Shown here: positions 1 to 10,799 of the stretch, in pieces
Layout of the letters: every line of letters starts with the position of its first letter
Position numbering within the stretch: position 1 is the stretch's first letter
NCBI GenBank assembly: GCA_903632075.3
Contig: CAHIKZ030000807.1
Span: 1,890,001 to 1,954,000, forward strand
DNA from: Acanthosepion pharaonis
Taxonomy: Eukaryota > Mollusca > Cephalopoda > Sepiida > Sepiidae
Length of the DNA stretch: 64,000 bases
Reading direction: 5' to 3'
The notes under the pieces: model-generated
The model's input: only the letters and a program-made list of their open reading frames with translations
Database searches by the model: none
Told to the model about the DNA's origin: nothing
Made by a program: the position numbers and the translations under genes

Positions 1-335
1 ATCAAAGTTGATCATGAGGCACGAAACCAGAACAGAGTTCCACAAGTGAGAAGTGTAAGAGAAGAAACTGCTAGCATAATTACATCTAGCCATTTCAACT
101 TTAAAAAGATGCCAATCTAGTACTCAGCTTAAAATCATAAAGTCTAGGTACCAAAGAGGAAAACTCAGAACACTCTTCATGAAAGTATTTATAGAAAAGG
201 CACAGGAAAGCTTTCTTACAGTGATGGGAAAGTCGCTGAAGCCGAGATATCAAGATACCAGATAGTAATAACATTGTAGGTTTTTCTTTGGATTATATCA
301 AGAATCTCTGTATATATAGCAGAAGCACCAGACCA
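1..335 (-). mobile_element. LINE-B fragment (C-terminus and 3' end)
   Basis: This is the 3' part of a non-LTR retrotransposon on the minus strand; I call the family LINE-B because it recurs about ten times here. Its wording (a CTAG-rich segment, then a cluster reading like 'LVPRLY', then 'ILDKIQ') matches the copies at 4.1, 10.8, 21.1 and 25 kb. The family encodes a CR1/jockey-type reverse transcriptase, judged from better copies that keep a YVDD motif and a C-terminal domain with 'EYCCHIWSGAP'. This copy is cut by the window edge, has many stops and is dead. Confidence 0.7.
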
Positions 336-589
336 GCTATTTAAGTCTAAAGAATATAATGAATGTAGATAAATTGGTTATTTGTTAATATAACACATTA
401 TATACCAATCTGCAACTATAAATATCTGAAAGTCTTAAGCATGGCCTATTTCTCAAATTTAGTGGTCATCCTGGGTATGATGATAAACTAGATTTGGCAG
501 CAAGGCCTCTGATTGAGAAGTTTTAAAGAGTGTGGAACCACCTCTTAATTGCTGTTGTTCCACCATGATCTAAGGTGGTAGCACCTCCT

Positions 590-815
590 AGGGTCCCAGA
601 TATGAATAAATACTTAACCCCCAAACTGGGATCAAAACACCATGAAAGTATAAAAACAGATTTTTATAGTAAAAATACCAGTAATACATTTTTATAAAAA
701 AAAATGGTATTACCAGCAATACATTTTTGGAAAAAAGAAAATTACCAACAATATGCATTTTTTGAAAAAAAAAAATTAACAGCAGTACATTTTACAATGA
801 AAGCGGACTCTCTAC
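590..815. repeat. Interspersed repeat X with about four ~35-bp tandem units
   Basis: About 35-bp units reading 'taccagYaatacattttt' recur near 676, 711, 743 and 777. The same module lies in reverse at 17,220-17,640, including the flanking 'caaactgggatcaaaacacc' segment. Its nature is unknown. It matters because the 17-kb copy is split by a retroposon and this one is not, giving an empty-site comparison. Confidence 0.6.
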
Positions 816-877
816 AAATACTTTTAACAAAAATACTTCTATAAAATATGATCTACAAACTGATTTTTACAAAGAAT

Positions 878-1149
878 CAGTCAGTTATGTGCCATTTCTG
901 ATACATGCTTAGACGATCATGTATCTTTTGATACATGACTGACAAGGCAGATTTTTTCCCACAGTAGGTTGCCATCCAAGGCTGTAGAACCCAGTCTGTT
1001 CTGCTATTTACCCATAGCTGGGGGTAGAAATGGATTTATACCTTTCCCAAGAGTATTAGCACATAAGTGAATGTAATGGATTCAACTGGAATTCAAACTC
1101 AGCTCTCTGATTCCTGAATCTGAGCCACTGTCCATTACTCCACTGTACC
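878..1149 (-). mobile_element. tRNA-derived SINE (family A)
   Basis: A 272-bp SINE on the minus strand, flanked by an exact 11-bp target duplication ttacaaagaat at 867-877 and 1150-1160. The same family lies in plus orientation at 11,277-11,582. Read from the minus strand it starts with a tRNA-like head (A-box-like segment around 'gtaatgga', B-box-like 'ttcgaattccagttgaatcc'-type segment), then a body containing 'gggtaaatagcagaacagac'. A 3' tail carries two copies of a 'gatacatg'-type hairpin. Retroposition by a LINE is the usual mechanism for such elements. Confidence 0.85.
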
Positions 1150-1170
1150 TTACAAAGAATACATATTCTA

Positions 1171-2783
1171 AATTGCGTCTAGAGATTATATGCAAGTTAT
1201 GAATTGGTATAAAGAGTTGTCTTTAATGTTAAAAGTCCTATTATGATGTTGTTTAGATTCCACTCAATATTATTAACTTAGATATATAGTGATAGAGAAA
1301 ACTATTGTTTTTGGTTGGAAAAATTTTACTAAGTTAACAAAACAGACTAATTTGACAGTAGTTTATTTGCAACTATTTATTTTGTTACTTTTACATTATT
1401 ATACCTTGTAAAACTAATGTAAAAAAATAATATGAAAAGATTTTAAACAAATTCATCAATTTCTTAAAGGAAAAACATAAAAAAAAAACATTATTTTAAA
1501 AATAAAAGATATATTAACAAAAAATAATAAGAACCTCCTAAAATTTATTGCACAAATGCTCCTTTCTTTTCAATAACTCTTAGCAGCCTATCGTCAACAT
1601 CTGATGTTAGATTTGCAATTTTAGCAGCTGGTAAGTTGTTTGCAGCAACTTTAACTGCCTCCCAGAGGTCACACTTGCTGTTGAATTGCCTTCCATTAGA
1701 ATAAATATCTCTCTTGAGGATGCTCCACAGGTTCTCAATGGGATTCAAGTCACATCTATTTGAAGGCCAGTCCATAAGAGAATCTTCAACAAATCCCTTT
1801 TCTTTCAACCAGGATTTAGTAAACTTTGATGCATGACTTGGTACATTGTCTTGCATAAAGATCATAGGTCTGTGCTTGGCTAAAGACGGGTTATCAAGCC
1901 ATTCAAAGAAATATTGCTCTAGAAAATCACAGTAAATTTTGGAATTCATTTTAACCCCGTCTTTCAGTTTAAATGAACCCACGAGCTCATTACCAATAAT
2001 CCCAGACCATATCATGATCCCACCGCCACCTTGTTGGCGTTTAAAAAATTTTCTTGAGTCATGTTGCTTGTAAACCCATCCTCGAGCCCATCCATCAGGC
2101 CCATCGAGGGTGATCCTTGATTCGTCAGTAAAAAGCACTTTACTGAAATCAGTTTTCATGTATTTTTTTGCTCACTGCAATCTTCTTTCCTTATGTTTTT
2201 TTGTTAAAATGGGTTTCTTTATTTGACTTTTTACATCAGCAAACTTCCTTAATGCTTTACACCTTGTTTCCCTTGACACCATATGAGCTCCAACGGCCTC
2301 AAATATGAACGCACTTGATGCATTTGGGTTTCTTATTAATTCTCTTTGGATATGTGATAGATCTCACTTTGTTAAATTCCTGAATTCAGCCTGAGACTTT
2401 TTTTTCCTTGGTTGAATTCCCATTTGACATATTTTCTTGATTGTTCGATGATCCCTTTTCAAATCCTTAGAAATTTGAAGCGAAGACTTTCCTTTGCTAA
2501 TTTCTTTGATTATATAGTTCTTTTCATTAATTGTTAGTTCTTTTTTTATGAGCCATAATACTAAATTCTAGTTCTTGCAAATAATCTCTTGACACTGCAA
2601 ATTGCTATAATTACTGAAAAAATACTAAATATCAATCTGAAATTGAAAATTGGGACTTAATTGCTTTCATGCTTACTCGCTATACATAATAGTACAAATT
2701 ATTTCATTGGATAACACATATCTATGAATTTTACATAAAATATTTGACAATACCTCTTTTGCATATAATCTCTAGATGCAGTT
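1171..2783 (-). mobile_element. Tc1/mariner element with DD37E transposase, full length
   Basis: A 1,613-bp DNA transposon. Its inverted termini share about 23 of 25 bases (core 'tctagagattatatgcaa') at 1171-1195 and 2759-2783. Both ends abut the TA target duplication expected of Tc1/mariner elements (1169-1170 and 2784-2785). It holds a single transposase reading region on the minus strand (1545-2556), damaged by one frameshift and two stops. The copy is complete in structure and therefore fairly young, but cannot make its own transposase. Confidence 0.93.
1545..2556 (-). pseudogene. Tc1-like DD37E transposase pseudogene
   Basis: Encodes the cut-and-paste transposase of the surrounding Tc1 element, about 337 residues if read through. 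The N-terminal half carries the helix-turn-helix DNA-binding region ('KDLKRDHRTIKKIC') followed by 'SRETRCKALRKF'. The catalytic half is one open frame from 2159 down to 1545, with FTDES (first Asp), FMQDNVPSHAS (second Asp) and DLNPIENLW (Glu). I count 37 residues between the second Asp and the Glu, hence DD37E. Breaks: a 7-T run at 2541-2547 shifts the frame just after the ATG at 2554-2556; TGA at 2364-2366, probably an Arg CGA decayed; TGA at 2172-2174, probably a Trp codon. The triad itself is intact. Confidence 0.92.
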
Positions 2784-2785
2784 TA

Positions 2786-3600
2786 TTCATGCAAACATAT
2801 CCTAAATATCTTGTCTGCATTAAATAACCCAATGAGGTTTATATGCTGTAAAACAAAATAAACCAAACCAAACTTAATGGACATATGCCAAGCACACAAA
2901 AGCTAATGGCCTTTCTCTACTTAAAAACCTCAGGTAAGTAAAATCTTGGTAACTTTCCCTCTAAAATAGAAATAATTTCTCCACACACTCTGGACATCTT
3001 AGTTAACAACAAATGTACTTGTTAGCTAAGATGTACAGAGAGATGCAGAAAAATTATTATTTCTTTCTAAAACAGGAAATAGAGGCAAGAAACACATCAC
3101 TGCATTTGCATTTCATTCGTTGTTTGATACATAAGCTTCCACAACCTCACTTGAAGAAAATAGAATATTATCAATCAACATTAACACTATTCAAAGATAA
3201 GTGTAAAGTTTAAACAATCTTCCATAAATTTCAAATAACTCCTCACCCCAGGGCACCCAAAATTACAAGATTTTGTTTTGATTGATTTACATTTTGTAAT
3301 TTTATTAAAGAGGTTGTCTCTCAGCTATTAAATCCTTAAACAGCTTTTGCTATGACCAGAAGGCCGATAGCAAACTAAAAATGACAGACTCCTTGAGTTG
3401 CTAAGATTTGGGAAATAAATTGGTGCAGGTTGCATGTAAAATAACATAAATTAACTATTTTTATTTTTCTCACATATGGCCTATTTCCCCATTATATCCT
3501 AAAGGCTTCTGTCAGTTTGCAGGATCCAACCTTTTCTTAAGATTCTATTCTGCAAATTGGCAAATATTTCTTTCTACCTTTTTTCTTTTAATATGCATCT
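2786..3600. other. Unassigned AT-rich stretch
   Basis: No recognisable element. It contains a donor-like sequence 'cctcaggtaagtaaaa' near 2930, but no convincing coding sequence next to it. A short run with many Tyr/Phe/Lys codons at 3013-3213 has no family resemblance. Confidence 0.5.
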
Positions 3601-3688
3601 TACTATTGCCAGAAGGTTTGTGCTGAGCAATTAATATTGCTCTCTTCTGATGAAACTTCTAAATTAAAACAATGTATTTTGTCAACTA

Positions 3689-3693
<5 letters not shown>

Positions 3694-3748
<55 letters not shown>

Positions 3749-4045
3749 AATTGTGTATTTGGGCAGCAATCCCTCTTTTATACAAGTTTCATTACAATGT
3801 GCTGACCATGTTTGGAAAATAAAACAAACATAACTCTAAAAGCATACATAAAACAATCCATATATTCAGTTAAAAGTAAAACAAAATCATCCTTGATAAT
3901 GGCTGAATGTATGCCCATAAGTGCTTGGACAAACAAGACATTTGGACAATTTCTACATAATTTACATCCAGAAAAGAAGGAAATTATAAGAACACAAGAA
4001 AAATTTAAAAAAAACTGCAGTCAGTTGTTTTTTAATGAAAATAAT
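3694..4045 (+). mobile_element. Penelope-like element, 3' end with inverted junction, copy 1
   Basis: A (TA)n(GT)n array at 3694-3748 is followed at 3749-3794 by the element's 3' terminal sequence in minus orientation (reads 'LPKYTI'-type codons from the other strand). It then flips at about 3795 to plus orientation, reading 'TMFGK', then 'LIMAECMPISAWTNKTFGQF' and 'LHPEKKEIIRTQEKF'. The same terminal protein-like text occurs in the copies at 44-45, 50-51 and 55 kb. Only the extreme 3' part is present. Confidence 0.75.
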
Positions 4046-4049
4046 CATT

Positions 4050-4714
4050 TCTCCCCAAACAAGGTAATAAAGCCACTATGACACAAGAGGTTTCTGAGTG
4101 CAAAAGAAAAAGAAAAAGAAAAACATTATTAAGATGGGAGAACAATAAAAAAAGAGGAATTAAGAAGACAGTAGATAACAATTGATATTGCATTTAAATT
4201 TTTGAAGATTTTGAAGACCTGCAAGTAAAGAAACTGTTAACAAAGAACTTATGGGTACATCTAGACAATTCAACAGTAAAATGATGAGACCTTGCTGCCA
4301 ATCTAGTACTGCACTTAAATCCATAAAGTCTAGATACCAAGAGTAGAGAGTCTATCATAACAGGAAACAACTTTCCTAGCAACAGATCTGGCAATTGATT
4401 CAATATAATCATTTCATGTCAGCAGAGAATGTTAGCCCAATAAGATACCACAAATCACTCTCCTGGAGGTTAGTATCAATCATGCTGATGGTATGCAGAA
4501 AAGGGTCTCTCAGATGGTTAATAGAAAGAATTTTTCTTTTGGAAGAATTAAAATTAACAAGCCATTCTTTGCCCCAATTAACAGCACTTTTGAGATCAGC
4601 TGCCAATTTAACCTTATCAAACTTACTAGGTGAATTTTTAAGAGTTTTTTTTTTTTGTACCATTTCAATTGTCCCTTTCTGTATAATGGACTCTTCTGGT
4701 AAGATAATGAACAA
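4050..4714 (-). mobile_element. LINE-B fragment with reverse-transcriptase C-terminal frame
   Basis: Minus-strand LINE-B. An open frame at 4409-4714 reads 'KFDKVKLAADLKSAVNWGKE', then 'NSSKRKILSINHLRDPFL' and 'LIGLTFSADMK', the thumb/connection region of CR1/jockey-type reverse transcriptases. The next segment (4194-4412) carries 'LVSRLYGFKCSTRLAARSHH', the C-terminal domain. The two are joined with a deletion of the 'EYCCHIW' part seen in other copies. No endonuclease or RT palm remains. Confidence 0.85.
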
Positions 4715-4787
4715 CTGAATAAAATGTCATTTGTTTACTTTATGAAGAATTGAATATGAACAAGAAAATATCATAAAGACTTAAATA

Positions 4788-5300
4788 CAAGGTCAAATCA
4801 AAAAGTATCAGGACTGTTGCTATAGTAACAGAGCTAAAGTACACAGAGCATACACACTATTAATGTTGTAGCTTCCTTCTGTTGATTATAGCAGTACTTG
4901 GACAGAAAGAGTGTCGAGTGTGGTCATCTCACCACACCACAGATGTTCCATCAGTAAACGTGGCTTGTGCAGCAGTTTTTATCCAAGAGCAATATTCCTC
5001 AGGTTTGACAATCAATATATTCCTCAGCTCTCACCTCTTACAACATTTTCCTCTTCAAAAAATTAAATCCCACTTGAAAGGAAGAAAATTTCAAGATGTC
5101 AAGGAAATCCAAGAGAATGTGACAAATCAGCTGCTCACTATCGCAAAAAAGGAGTTCCAGAGATTCTTCTATCAATGGAAACAACACTGGATAAAATGTG
5201 TGGCTTCAGAAGGAGACTACTTTGAAGAAGATTAAATGCTGAATTGATATGTGTTGTAGTTTTTATAGCACCAGTCCCGATATTTTTTGATCAGACCTCG
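4788..5300 (+). mobile_element. Internally deleted mariner element (513 bp)
   Basis: Inverted termini of about 22 bases (left 'aaggtcaaatcaaaaagtat', right reading in 'gaggtctgatcaaaaaatat') lie immediately inside TA dinucleotides at 4786-4787 and 5301-5302. The matching right arm extends inward with 'gggactggtgctataaaaac'. A normal mariner is about 1.3 kb, so the centre is lost, including the catalytic motifs. An open frame for the transposase C-terminus survives. Confidence 0.9.
4882..5235 (+). pseudogene. mariner transposase C-terminal remnant (117 codons, open)
   Basis: The final third reads 'FPLQKIKSHLKGRKFQDVKE', 'KEFQRFFYQWKQHWIKC' and ends 'EGDYFEED'. This matches the C-terminal domain of mariner transposases, where a 'PKLKSHLKGRRF' helix follows the third catalytic Asp and a Trp-rich helix precedes 'GDYFE'. 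The front half (codons 1-50) shows no clear transposase motifs and comes from the deletion junction. With no catalytic Asp residues it cannot cut DNA. An open frame in such a small copy could be chance; I see no promoter or splice evidence for use. Confidence 0.75.
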
Positions 5301-5379
5301 TATTTAATAAGTACAATACAATTACAAAATTCCGTAAACATTGCTGTCATATTTTTACTACATAAGTAAACTCTGCTTC

Positions 5380-5720
5380 TTTTGTATGCCATGTCCCTCG
5401 AGGATGTAGGTGATCATGGCTCTCCACAACCTCCTATCATTTTTATCTTTTAGTCTTTGTCTTCTCTCCAGTAGCTGTTCTGTGATTCATTTGCAAATGC
5501 TCATTAGGTTATTCACTGCTTTTCTTCATCTCTATTGCCTTCAATAAGTCCAGTGAGTGTCACATTCTCTAAGCTCTCTTTTCTCCTGATGTGTCCTAGA
5601 AATTTCAACTATTTCATTATTCCAATACACCTTGGGATTTTAGTGCATATTTCAGGTTTTGTATTTGCTTCATTTTGTTATCTCCAATTCCTAATTTACA
5701 TTTTGGGCTGTTGCAACTGT
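5380..5720 (-). mobile_element. RTE-like LINE C-terminal fragment, copy 1
   Basis: Read on the minus strand the segment around 5590-5610 gives 'LKFLGHI'-type codons, the conserved C-terminal stretch of an RTE-like LINE protein family ('LEYLGHIMR'). The next 200 bases match the copy at 5855-6230 in the same orientation. Many stops; about 110 codons remain. Confidence 0.65.
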
Positions 5721-5854
5721 AGACAACCGTACATTGTCTTCTTAAAATTAATGATTAGTCATAAGGACTATAGAAATGAAAGCCAAGATCCAGCGACACT
5801 TGAGTAGCTCATTAGTTTATTATTTTGTAGGCAACATGGTTCACTTCTTTATTT

Positions 5855-6230
5855 GGATATCTTATGTCCCTTCAGAATATAAGGGATCAGGATTCCTTAC
5901 AACTTCCTATTCTTTGTAATGCTTACTCTCACTCCTTGATTTGCTGTCCATTTACAAAAGTTTGTTAGGTAGGTTACTCACTGTTTCTCTCTACCCCTTC
6001 ATATATGTCATGTGAGTGTCAAATTTTCCAAGGCATCTTTGCTCATTATGCCCTAGAAATTTCAACTGTCTTTTTTTGATTCTAAGTATAAGCATCTTTT
6101 TTGTTTCTATTTTCCTTAAATCTTCCTTGTTTCTCATATGCTCCATCCATGGTATTCTTAGCATCCAGGGTAAAGACCATGCTTTCTTTGAACATTCTGG
6201 ACTGGCGCTACAGAATCACAAATAAAGAAC
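5855..6230 (-). mobile_element. RTE-like LINE C-terminal fragment, copy 2
   Basis: Same family and orientation as the previous fragment. On the minus strand it reads 'QLKFLGHNEQRCLGKFDTHM' around 6010-6070, then degenerates. It probably belongs with the RT piece at 6655-6815, since the spacing between a YADD motif and this region (about 740 bp) is what an intact element would have. Confidence 0.7.
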
Positions 6231-6650
6231 TGTACCAAATAAAAGAAATCATTTGAAGACTGATAAGAGTACAGGTCTGGTTTAAAATGTTAGCAGTTTC
6301 TCTAGGCAAGTCAAAGTTAAATTGCCAAGAGAGAAATCACAGCAGAAGAGAAGGAATACAAGTCGATGCTCCTGCTGCTACCACTGTTGATAGGAAGATT
6401 TCATTAAGTTGGGAAGGTGGGGATAAATGGTTACACCAGTTACAATAAACAATAATTAACAAAGACTATCAACAGCAGCAAAAACCAAAATTTATTGTAA
6501 CACAAAAAGAAAATGATGGCATAATCAAGATGTTCATATCCTACATTACTTTAAATAAAAGGCTAGAAAGAAAACCAATACTGGAAAGAGTGATAAGAAA
6601 CCTATTTTTCTGAAAAATTGTTTTAAGATTCAGATTAGGTGCCATAACTG
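6230..6650. repeat. Unclassified repeat, also at 10,160-10,420
   Basis: Words such as 'aaaatgatggcataatcaag' and 'aaccaatactggaaa' recur in the stretch at 10,160-10,420 in the same orientation. It may be an insert or untranslated part of the RTE-like LINE. No coding content is recognised. Confidence 0.4.
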
Positions 6651-6654
6651 CTTT

Positions 6655-6815
6655 CATTCCAATTCAAGATCATAGTTTCTGTTTTAGTAAGGTTTATCAT
6701 CAGTCCTATTTTTTGGAATACTTGGTAGAGGATGTTAATTTTCTGTTCAAGATCATTCTTATTCAGACTATGAATACTTGTATCATCAGCATACCTCATC
6801 AGATCATCAGTAAAT
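6655..6815 (-). mobile_element. RTE-like LINE reverse transcriptase palm fragment
   Basis: The minus strand reads about 48 uninterrupted codons containing 'LMRYADDTSIHSLNKNDLEQ' and then 'KIGLMINLTKTETMIL'. YADD is the catalytic motif C of reverse transcriptase and 'MINLTKTE' is the region just after it. Flanking codons are lost to stops on both sides. Confidence 0.85.
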
Positions 6816-6939
6816 TGGCCTCAGGAAGGGAAGCAGGACCACTGTCTTCTATTGGTAGATTTGTCTGGAATGCGGTATGGAATGCTTAAATGATCAATGC
6901 CTATCTCTTCACATCTGTATTTGTAAATGTGCAGGACAT

Positions 6940-7670
6940 GCCTCAGCATATCTATTAAGTTGAATTATAGAATATGTCTATTTATGGGAACCAATTGTAA
7001 TGATGAATGTATCATTCTAACTAACCATTTCTTAAATGTATCATAACAGTTGATGAAAAGTGGTTTACATACAATGTTTAATGCAAAAGATAGGGATTGT
7101 ATAAATCTCCACAATCAACTCAAAAATCTGAGTCCCGTGGAAGAAATTTAATGTTGTACATGATGGAATCATCAGGCTATTATTTCATTTAGAATTCTTA
7201 AAACTCAGTGAAACACTAAAGGCACATTTATATGCTCAGCATCTGCAATGTGTCCATAAAATGTTGGCCCCCACAGTTCTCTGCACTCATTAATAGGAAA
7301 AATGTTGTTTTCTTCCATGACAATGCAAGGCAGCACACAGGAAAAATAACACAGGGAAAAAAATTTGAAACTCACTTGGTCTGTTCTACTTCACCCTCTA
7401 TATTCACCTGACTTTGCACAAACTGATTATTAACTTTTTCAATTGCTGAAAAAGGGGGAAGTTTTAAGAGATCATTGAAAACTTTTTCACATTAAAACCT
7501 GTTCAAAAGGTATTAAAGAGCTGCCTGATAAGTGACAACAGGTTTTTGCAAATAACAATGAATATATAAATGAATGAAATGTAATTGTACATTATTTTTT
7601 GAAGAATGAAGTGGATAAAAATAGAAATTATTTCTGAAATAAAAATTAATTTTCATAGAGAAAAAATCAT
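6940..7670 (+). pseudogene. mariner transposase remnant, tandem copy 1
   Basis: Plus-strand fragments read 'ITVDEKWFTYN' (first Asp region), 'TLKAHLYAQHLQCVHK', then 'VFFHDNA' plus 'RxHTGKITQ' (second Asp). A decayed tail follows where family members carry 'SPDLAPTDYHLF' and the final helices. Frameshifts and stops are frequent. The first ~500 bp of the normal element is absent. Confidence 0.75.
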
Positions 7671-7689
7671 AGTTACTTCCAGCTATTAA

Positions 7690-8400
7690 GTTGAGTCATA
7701 AGTAATTTCTATTTTGGGGAAGCAATTCTAATGATGAATGTATCATCTTGACTATGCATTCCTTAAATATGCTATAACAAATGATGAAAAATGGGTTACA
7801 TATGACAATGTTCAATGCAAAGGCATAAATCTCCACAACTGACCCCTAAAGCTGAGCTCTACAGAAGAAAGTTAATACTGTGCATACTGCGGTTATTATT
7901 AATTTACATACCTTAAAATGCAGTGAAACACTACATGCACATTTATACGTAAAGCAGCTGCAATGTGTCCATAAAAGTTTGGTAAAAATTCATGGTGTGC
8001 TCGTCAATAGTAAAATGTTTTTCTTCTCCATGACAATGCAAGGCCACATACAGCAAGAATAACACAAGAAAAATTACTGGTACTCAGTTGGTTTGTTCTA
8101 TTCCACCCACCATATTCACCTGACCTTGCATCAACTGATTATTTCCTTTTTTGTGATTGCTGCAAAATGTTTTGATGGGAAAGATTTTCCCTAATGAAAA
8201 CTGTATTCAAGAGTTCATTGAAAACTTTTTTATGTCAAAAAGCCACAGAATTTTACTCAAAAGTTATCAAATAGCTGCCAGATAAGTGGCAAGAAGTCAA
8301 TGATAACAGTGAATATATAATTGAGTAAAGTGTAATTGTATGTTATTCTTTTTTTTAAGAATAAAGTTTATAAAATAAAAACGGAAATTATAATGACTCA
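7690..8400 (+). pseudogene. mariner transposase remnant, tandem copy 2
   Basis: A direct repeat of the preceding copy, about 740 bp downstream: 'ITNDEKWVTYD', 'ETLHAHLYVKQLQCVHKSL' and 'MFFFSMTMQG' (frame-shifted from the HDNA region), followed by the same 3' tail ending near 'gaatatataattgagtaaag'. Both copies start and stop at equivalent points, which suggests tandem duplication rather than two insertions. Confidence 0.75.
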
Positions 8401-8409
8401 GCCTGAGAA

Positions 8410-8930
8410 CTAAAGATAATTCCCTTCTCTTTGGATTCTGTTACTTATCTAAACATTTTTTCATGCAGTATAAGTGTATAATGATTCAGCCTGACAATTT
8501 TACCTACATTATATCTCCAAGTCATTGTATCCAGTCATAGACAAATACACTCTATATTTCTTCACTAAATATAAAATTGACAAAATGAGCTATAATTCAT
8601 TCAGCAAATAAATATAAAATCCTATTCATTGTTTCTTTTTAAGTTTTTTTTTTTTTTTTTATTTGGATGGCAGTTGAATGGGCCGTCATGTGTAGGGGGA
8701 AATATGGGAAGACCCTAGAAAAGTTTTCAGATGTAAAAACCTGTAATGAATATCATTAATAATGCACAAACCTGACTCATCAATACTCAAGTCTGGGAAA
8801 GAAATGGAACTTCAGAACTAGATATGGGCCCTAGGAATGACAGAATTATGATTAGCAGAGAAATAAAATGTCAAGGAGGTTTTTTATTACAGCATTCTAA
8901 TCCTGAGTGACTTGGCATTGTCTCAGACGA
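8410..8930. other. Unassigned stretch with a 20-T run
   Basis: AT-rich and without coding signal. A run of about 20 T lies near 8645-8665. The segment 8670-8900 is less AT-rich, but I do not recognise it. Confidence 0.5.
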
Positions 8931-8947
8931 AATCTATCTGATTAAGA

Positions 8948-9675
8948 TTATTTACACTATTTACATCATTTGGACTATTGTCCTTATCTTTATTGCCATA
9001 TTCACAACATTTCAGTTGGAGTACACTCTGATCTTCTTCAAGTGATATACTTTGGAATTTTGAACCAAACACTTTATTTAGTCCACGGAGTAGATTGTTC
9101 TAATTCCATGTGCCATGAGATTTTTGGATAGTTAATTTTGGATAGTTAATTCCCTTTTGTAACTCAACTCTCCAATATTTTGTTCCCTCTGCTCTGGCCA
9201 GGTATTTGAACACACAACATTTTTTTGGAGATTACTCAACCAACACTTTTATCCACTGGGCCATGTGCCATCAGGGATGTCAGTGAGTGAATTTTGGGGA
9301 TATATAAAGCTCATGTGTCAGTAACTATTTTTTACCAGAGCTCATATTAAAATTTCTGTTATTGTTTTTCTCTATCACTCTGTATCACTGGTCCCCATGT
9401 TGTATTTATGTCTATGCTTGGCCAGCTTTGATTTTTCTGGCCTAGCATATGTGCTGATTCCTTAAGTTTTCATATTTTCCAATGATGTTCTCTGTTATTA
9501 GGACAATCTACTCCCATGGTCTAAATAAAGGGTTCAGTTCAAAATTCCAACATATATCACCTGAAGAACGGTAGCATATAATGGCTGAAATGTTAATATG
9601 CCAATAAAGATGGAAACAACAGTCTGAACGATGTAAATAGTTGCAATACCTCATCTCAGAAATATAGATATATAT
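8948..9675 (+). mobile_element. Self-complementary SINE-like retroposon, long form (728 bp)
   Basis: Left arm 8948-9118 and right arm about 9500-9665 are inverted copies of the same sequence (words 'ggcaataaagat', 'gaaatgtt' and 'gttcaaaattcca' read inward). Between them, on the minus strand, lies a tRNA-like unit (about 9290 to 9130: 'catggcccagtggataaaag' and 'gtgttcaaatacctggcc'). The right end has a tail 'ctcatctcagaaatatagat' that the left arm lacks. A 9-bp direct repeat tgattaaga (8939-8947 and 9676-9684) flanks the unit. Confidence 0.75.
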
Positions 9676-9734
9676 TGATTAAGAGTAGCCAGTTGTAGTA
9701 GAGAATTATTTCTTTCAACATTGAAAATGAAAAC

Positions 9735-10010
9735 TATGAATAAACTGTTATTTACAGTCAGACATTTTTTTAATCATTTCACCCCAAGTAAGGAGACAAT
9801 ACCACTAAGACACAATGGGGCCACTAGCAATGAAAGAAAGCTAGAAGATGACTTTAGGAAAAGGAACTGGAAACCCAATCCTAAACAAGGGATAAAACTT
9901 TACTCCTGTTCAAAAGACTGGAAAAGAGTTTTATTGTTATTATTACAATACTTCAACCATTGTGTCCTCTGGCTTTCTTCAAGTGTCTTAATCTATGTGA
10001 ATTTCATGGA
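9735..10010 (-). repeat. LINE 3'-end repeat
   Basis: Begins 'caccccaagtaaggagacaa', the reverse of the LINE-B 3' terminus seen at 4.05, 21.1 and 25 kb, then a distinct block with 'cctaaacaag' and 'tactcctgttcaaaa' shared with 45,640-45,860. It is probably a 3' untranslated part of a LINE-B subfamily. Confidence 0.5.
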
Positions 10011-10159
10011 TTTTACAAGTATAAAACTAATTATTTAAAAAAGGGCACCCAAACAGAATATCAAAGATACTGGATTTAAGCTTACATACATATATTATGA
10101 AATATATGTATTTGTTTTGTTATAGATCATAAATCTTTTAAACTGTGTACAACAAGCAA

Positions 10160-10560
10160 AAACTATGGGTACTATCCTTCTTCAAACCTCATGAACTACA
10201 GAATTACAAACAACAAACTGATAACAGAAGAACCTGATAACAGAAACCATATGACTTGAGGACTTTCAACAAAAGCAACAACTAAAATGGATAACACATG
10301 TAACATGAAGAGAAAATAATGACATAATCAAAATGTCAATGTTCCTACACTACTTCAAACCAAACATTAGGGAGAAAGACCCCATCAATACTGAAAATTC
10401 AATATCCTTCCTACTTCCTGAGATAACTGTTACTTTCATTTTCTCCAGGATTGTTTTCCTTCAACATTGTTGTAAACCATTCATTTTTCATCACTTCTTT
10501 TTAAAAAATAGGTTATTTTTGGTATGTTTGAGAAAAGTATTGTAGATGGAAATACAGTCC
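10160..10560. repeat. Unclassified repeat, second copy of 6,230-6,650
   Basis: Shares phrases with the 6.2-kb stretch in the same order. No protein family is recognised in any frame. Confidence 0.4.
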
Positions 10561-10799
10561 ATTCATTTTTTTTTTATTAAATTGTGAGGAACCCAAACAT
10601 TGTAGCAATTCACATATCCAAATATTTTAAAATGCCATACAATACTCATATGAGATATGTTGAGTATCTCTTTGATTTTCTGTGTCATGTGACATGGATT
10701 ATTTTTAATCTGTGTTTCAGTTTGGTCATCATCAGCCAGAATGTTTTCACTCTTCAAGATCAAAATTTCCACTTCTAGACTTGGCAAACTAATTTTTGA

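Noticed and set aside
2925..3215. Possible exon between a donor-like 'caggtaagt' and an acceptor-like 'aaaacag'
   Set aside because: The order is donor first, the frame between has no recognisable protein, and such short motifs are expected by chance.
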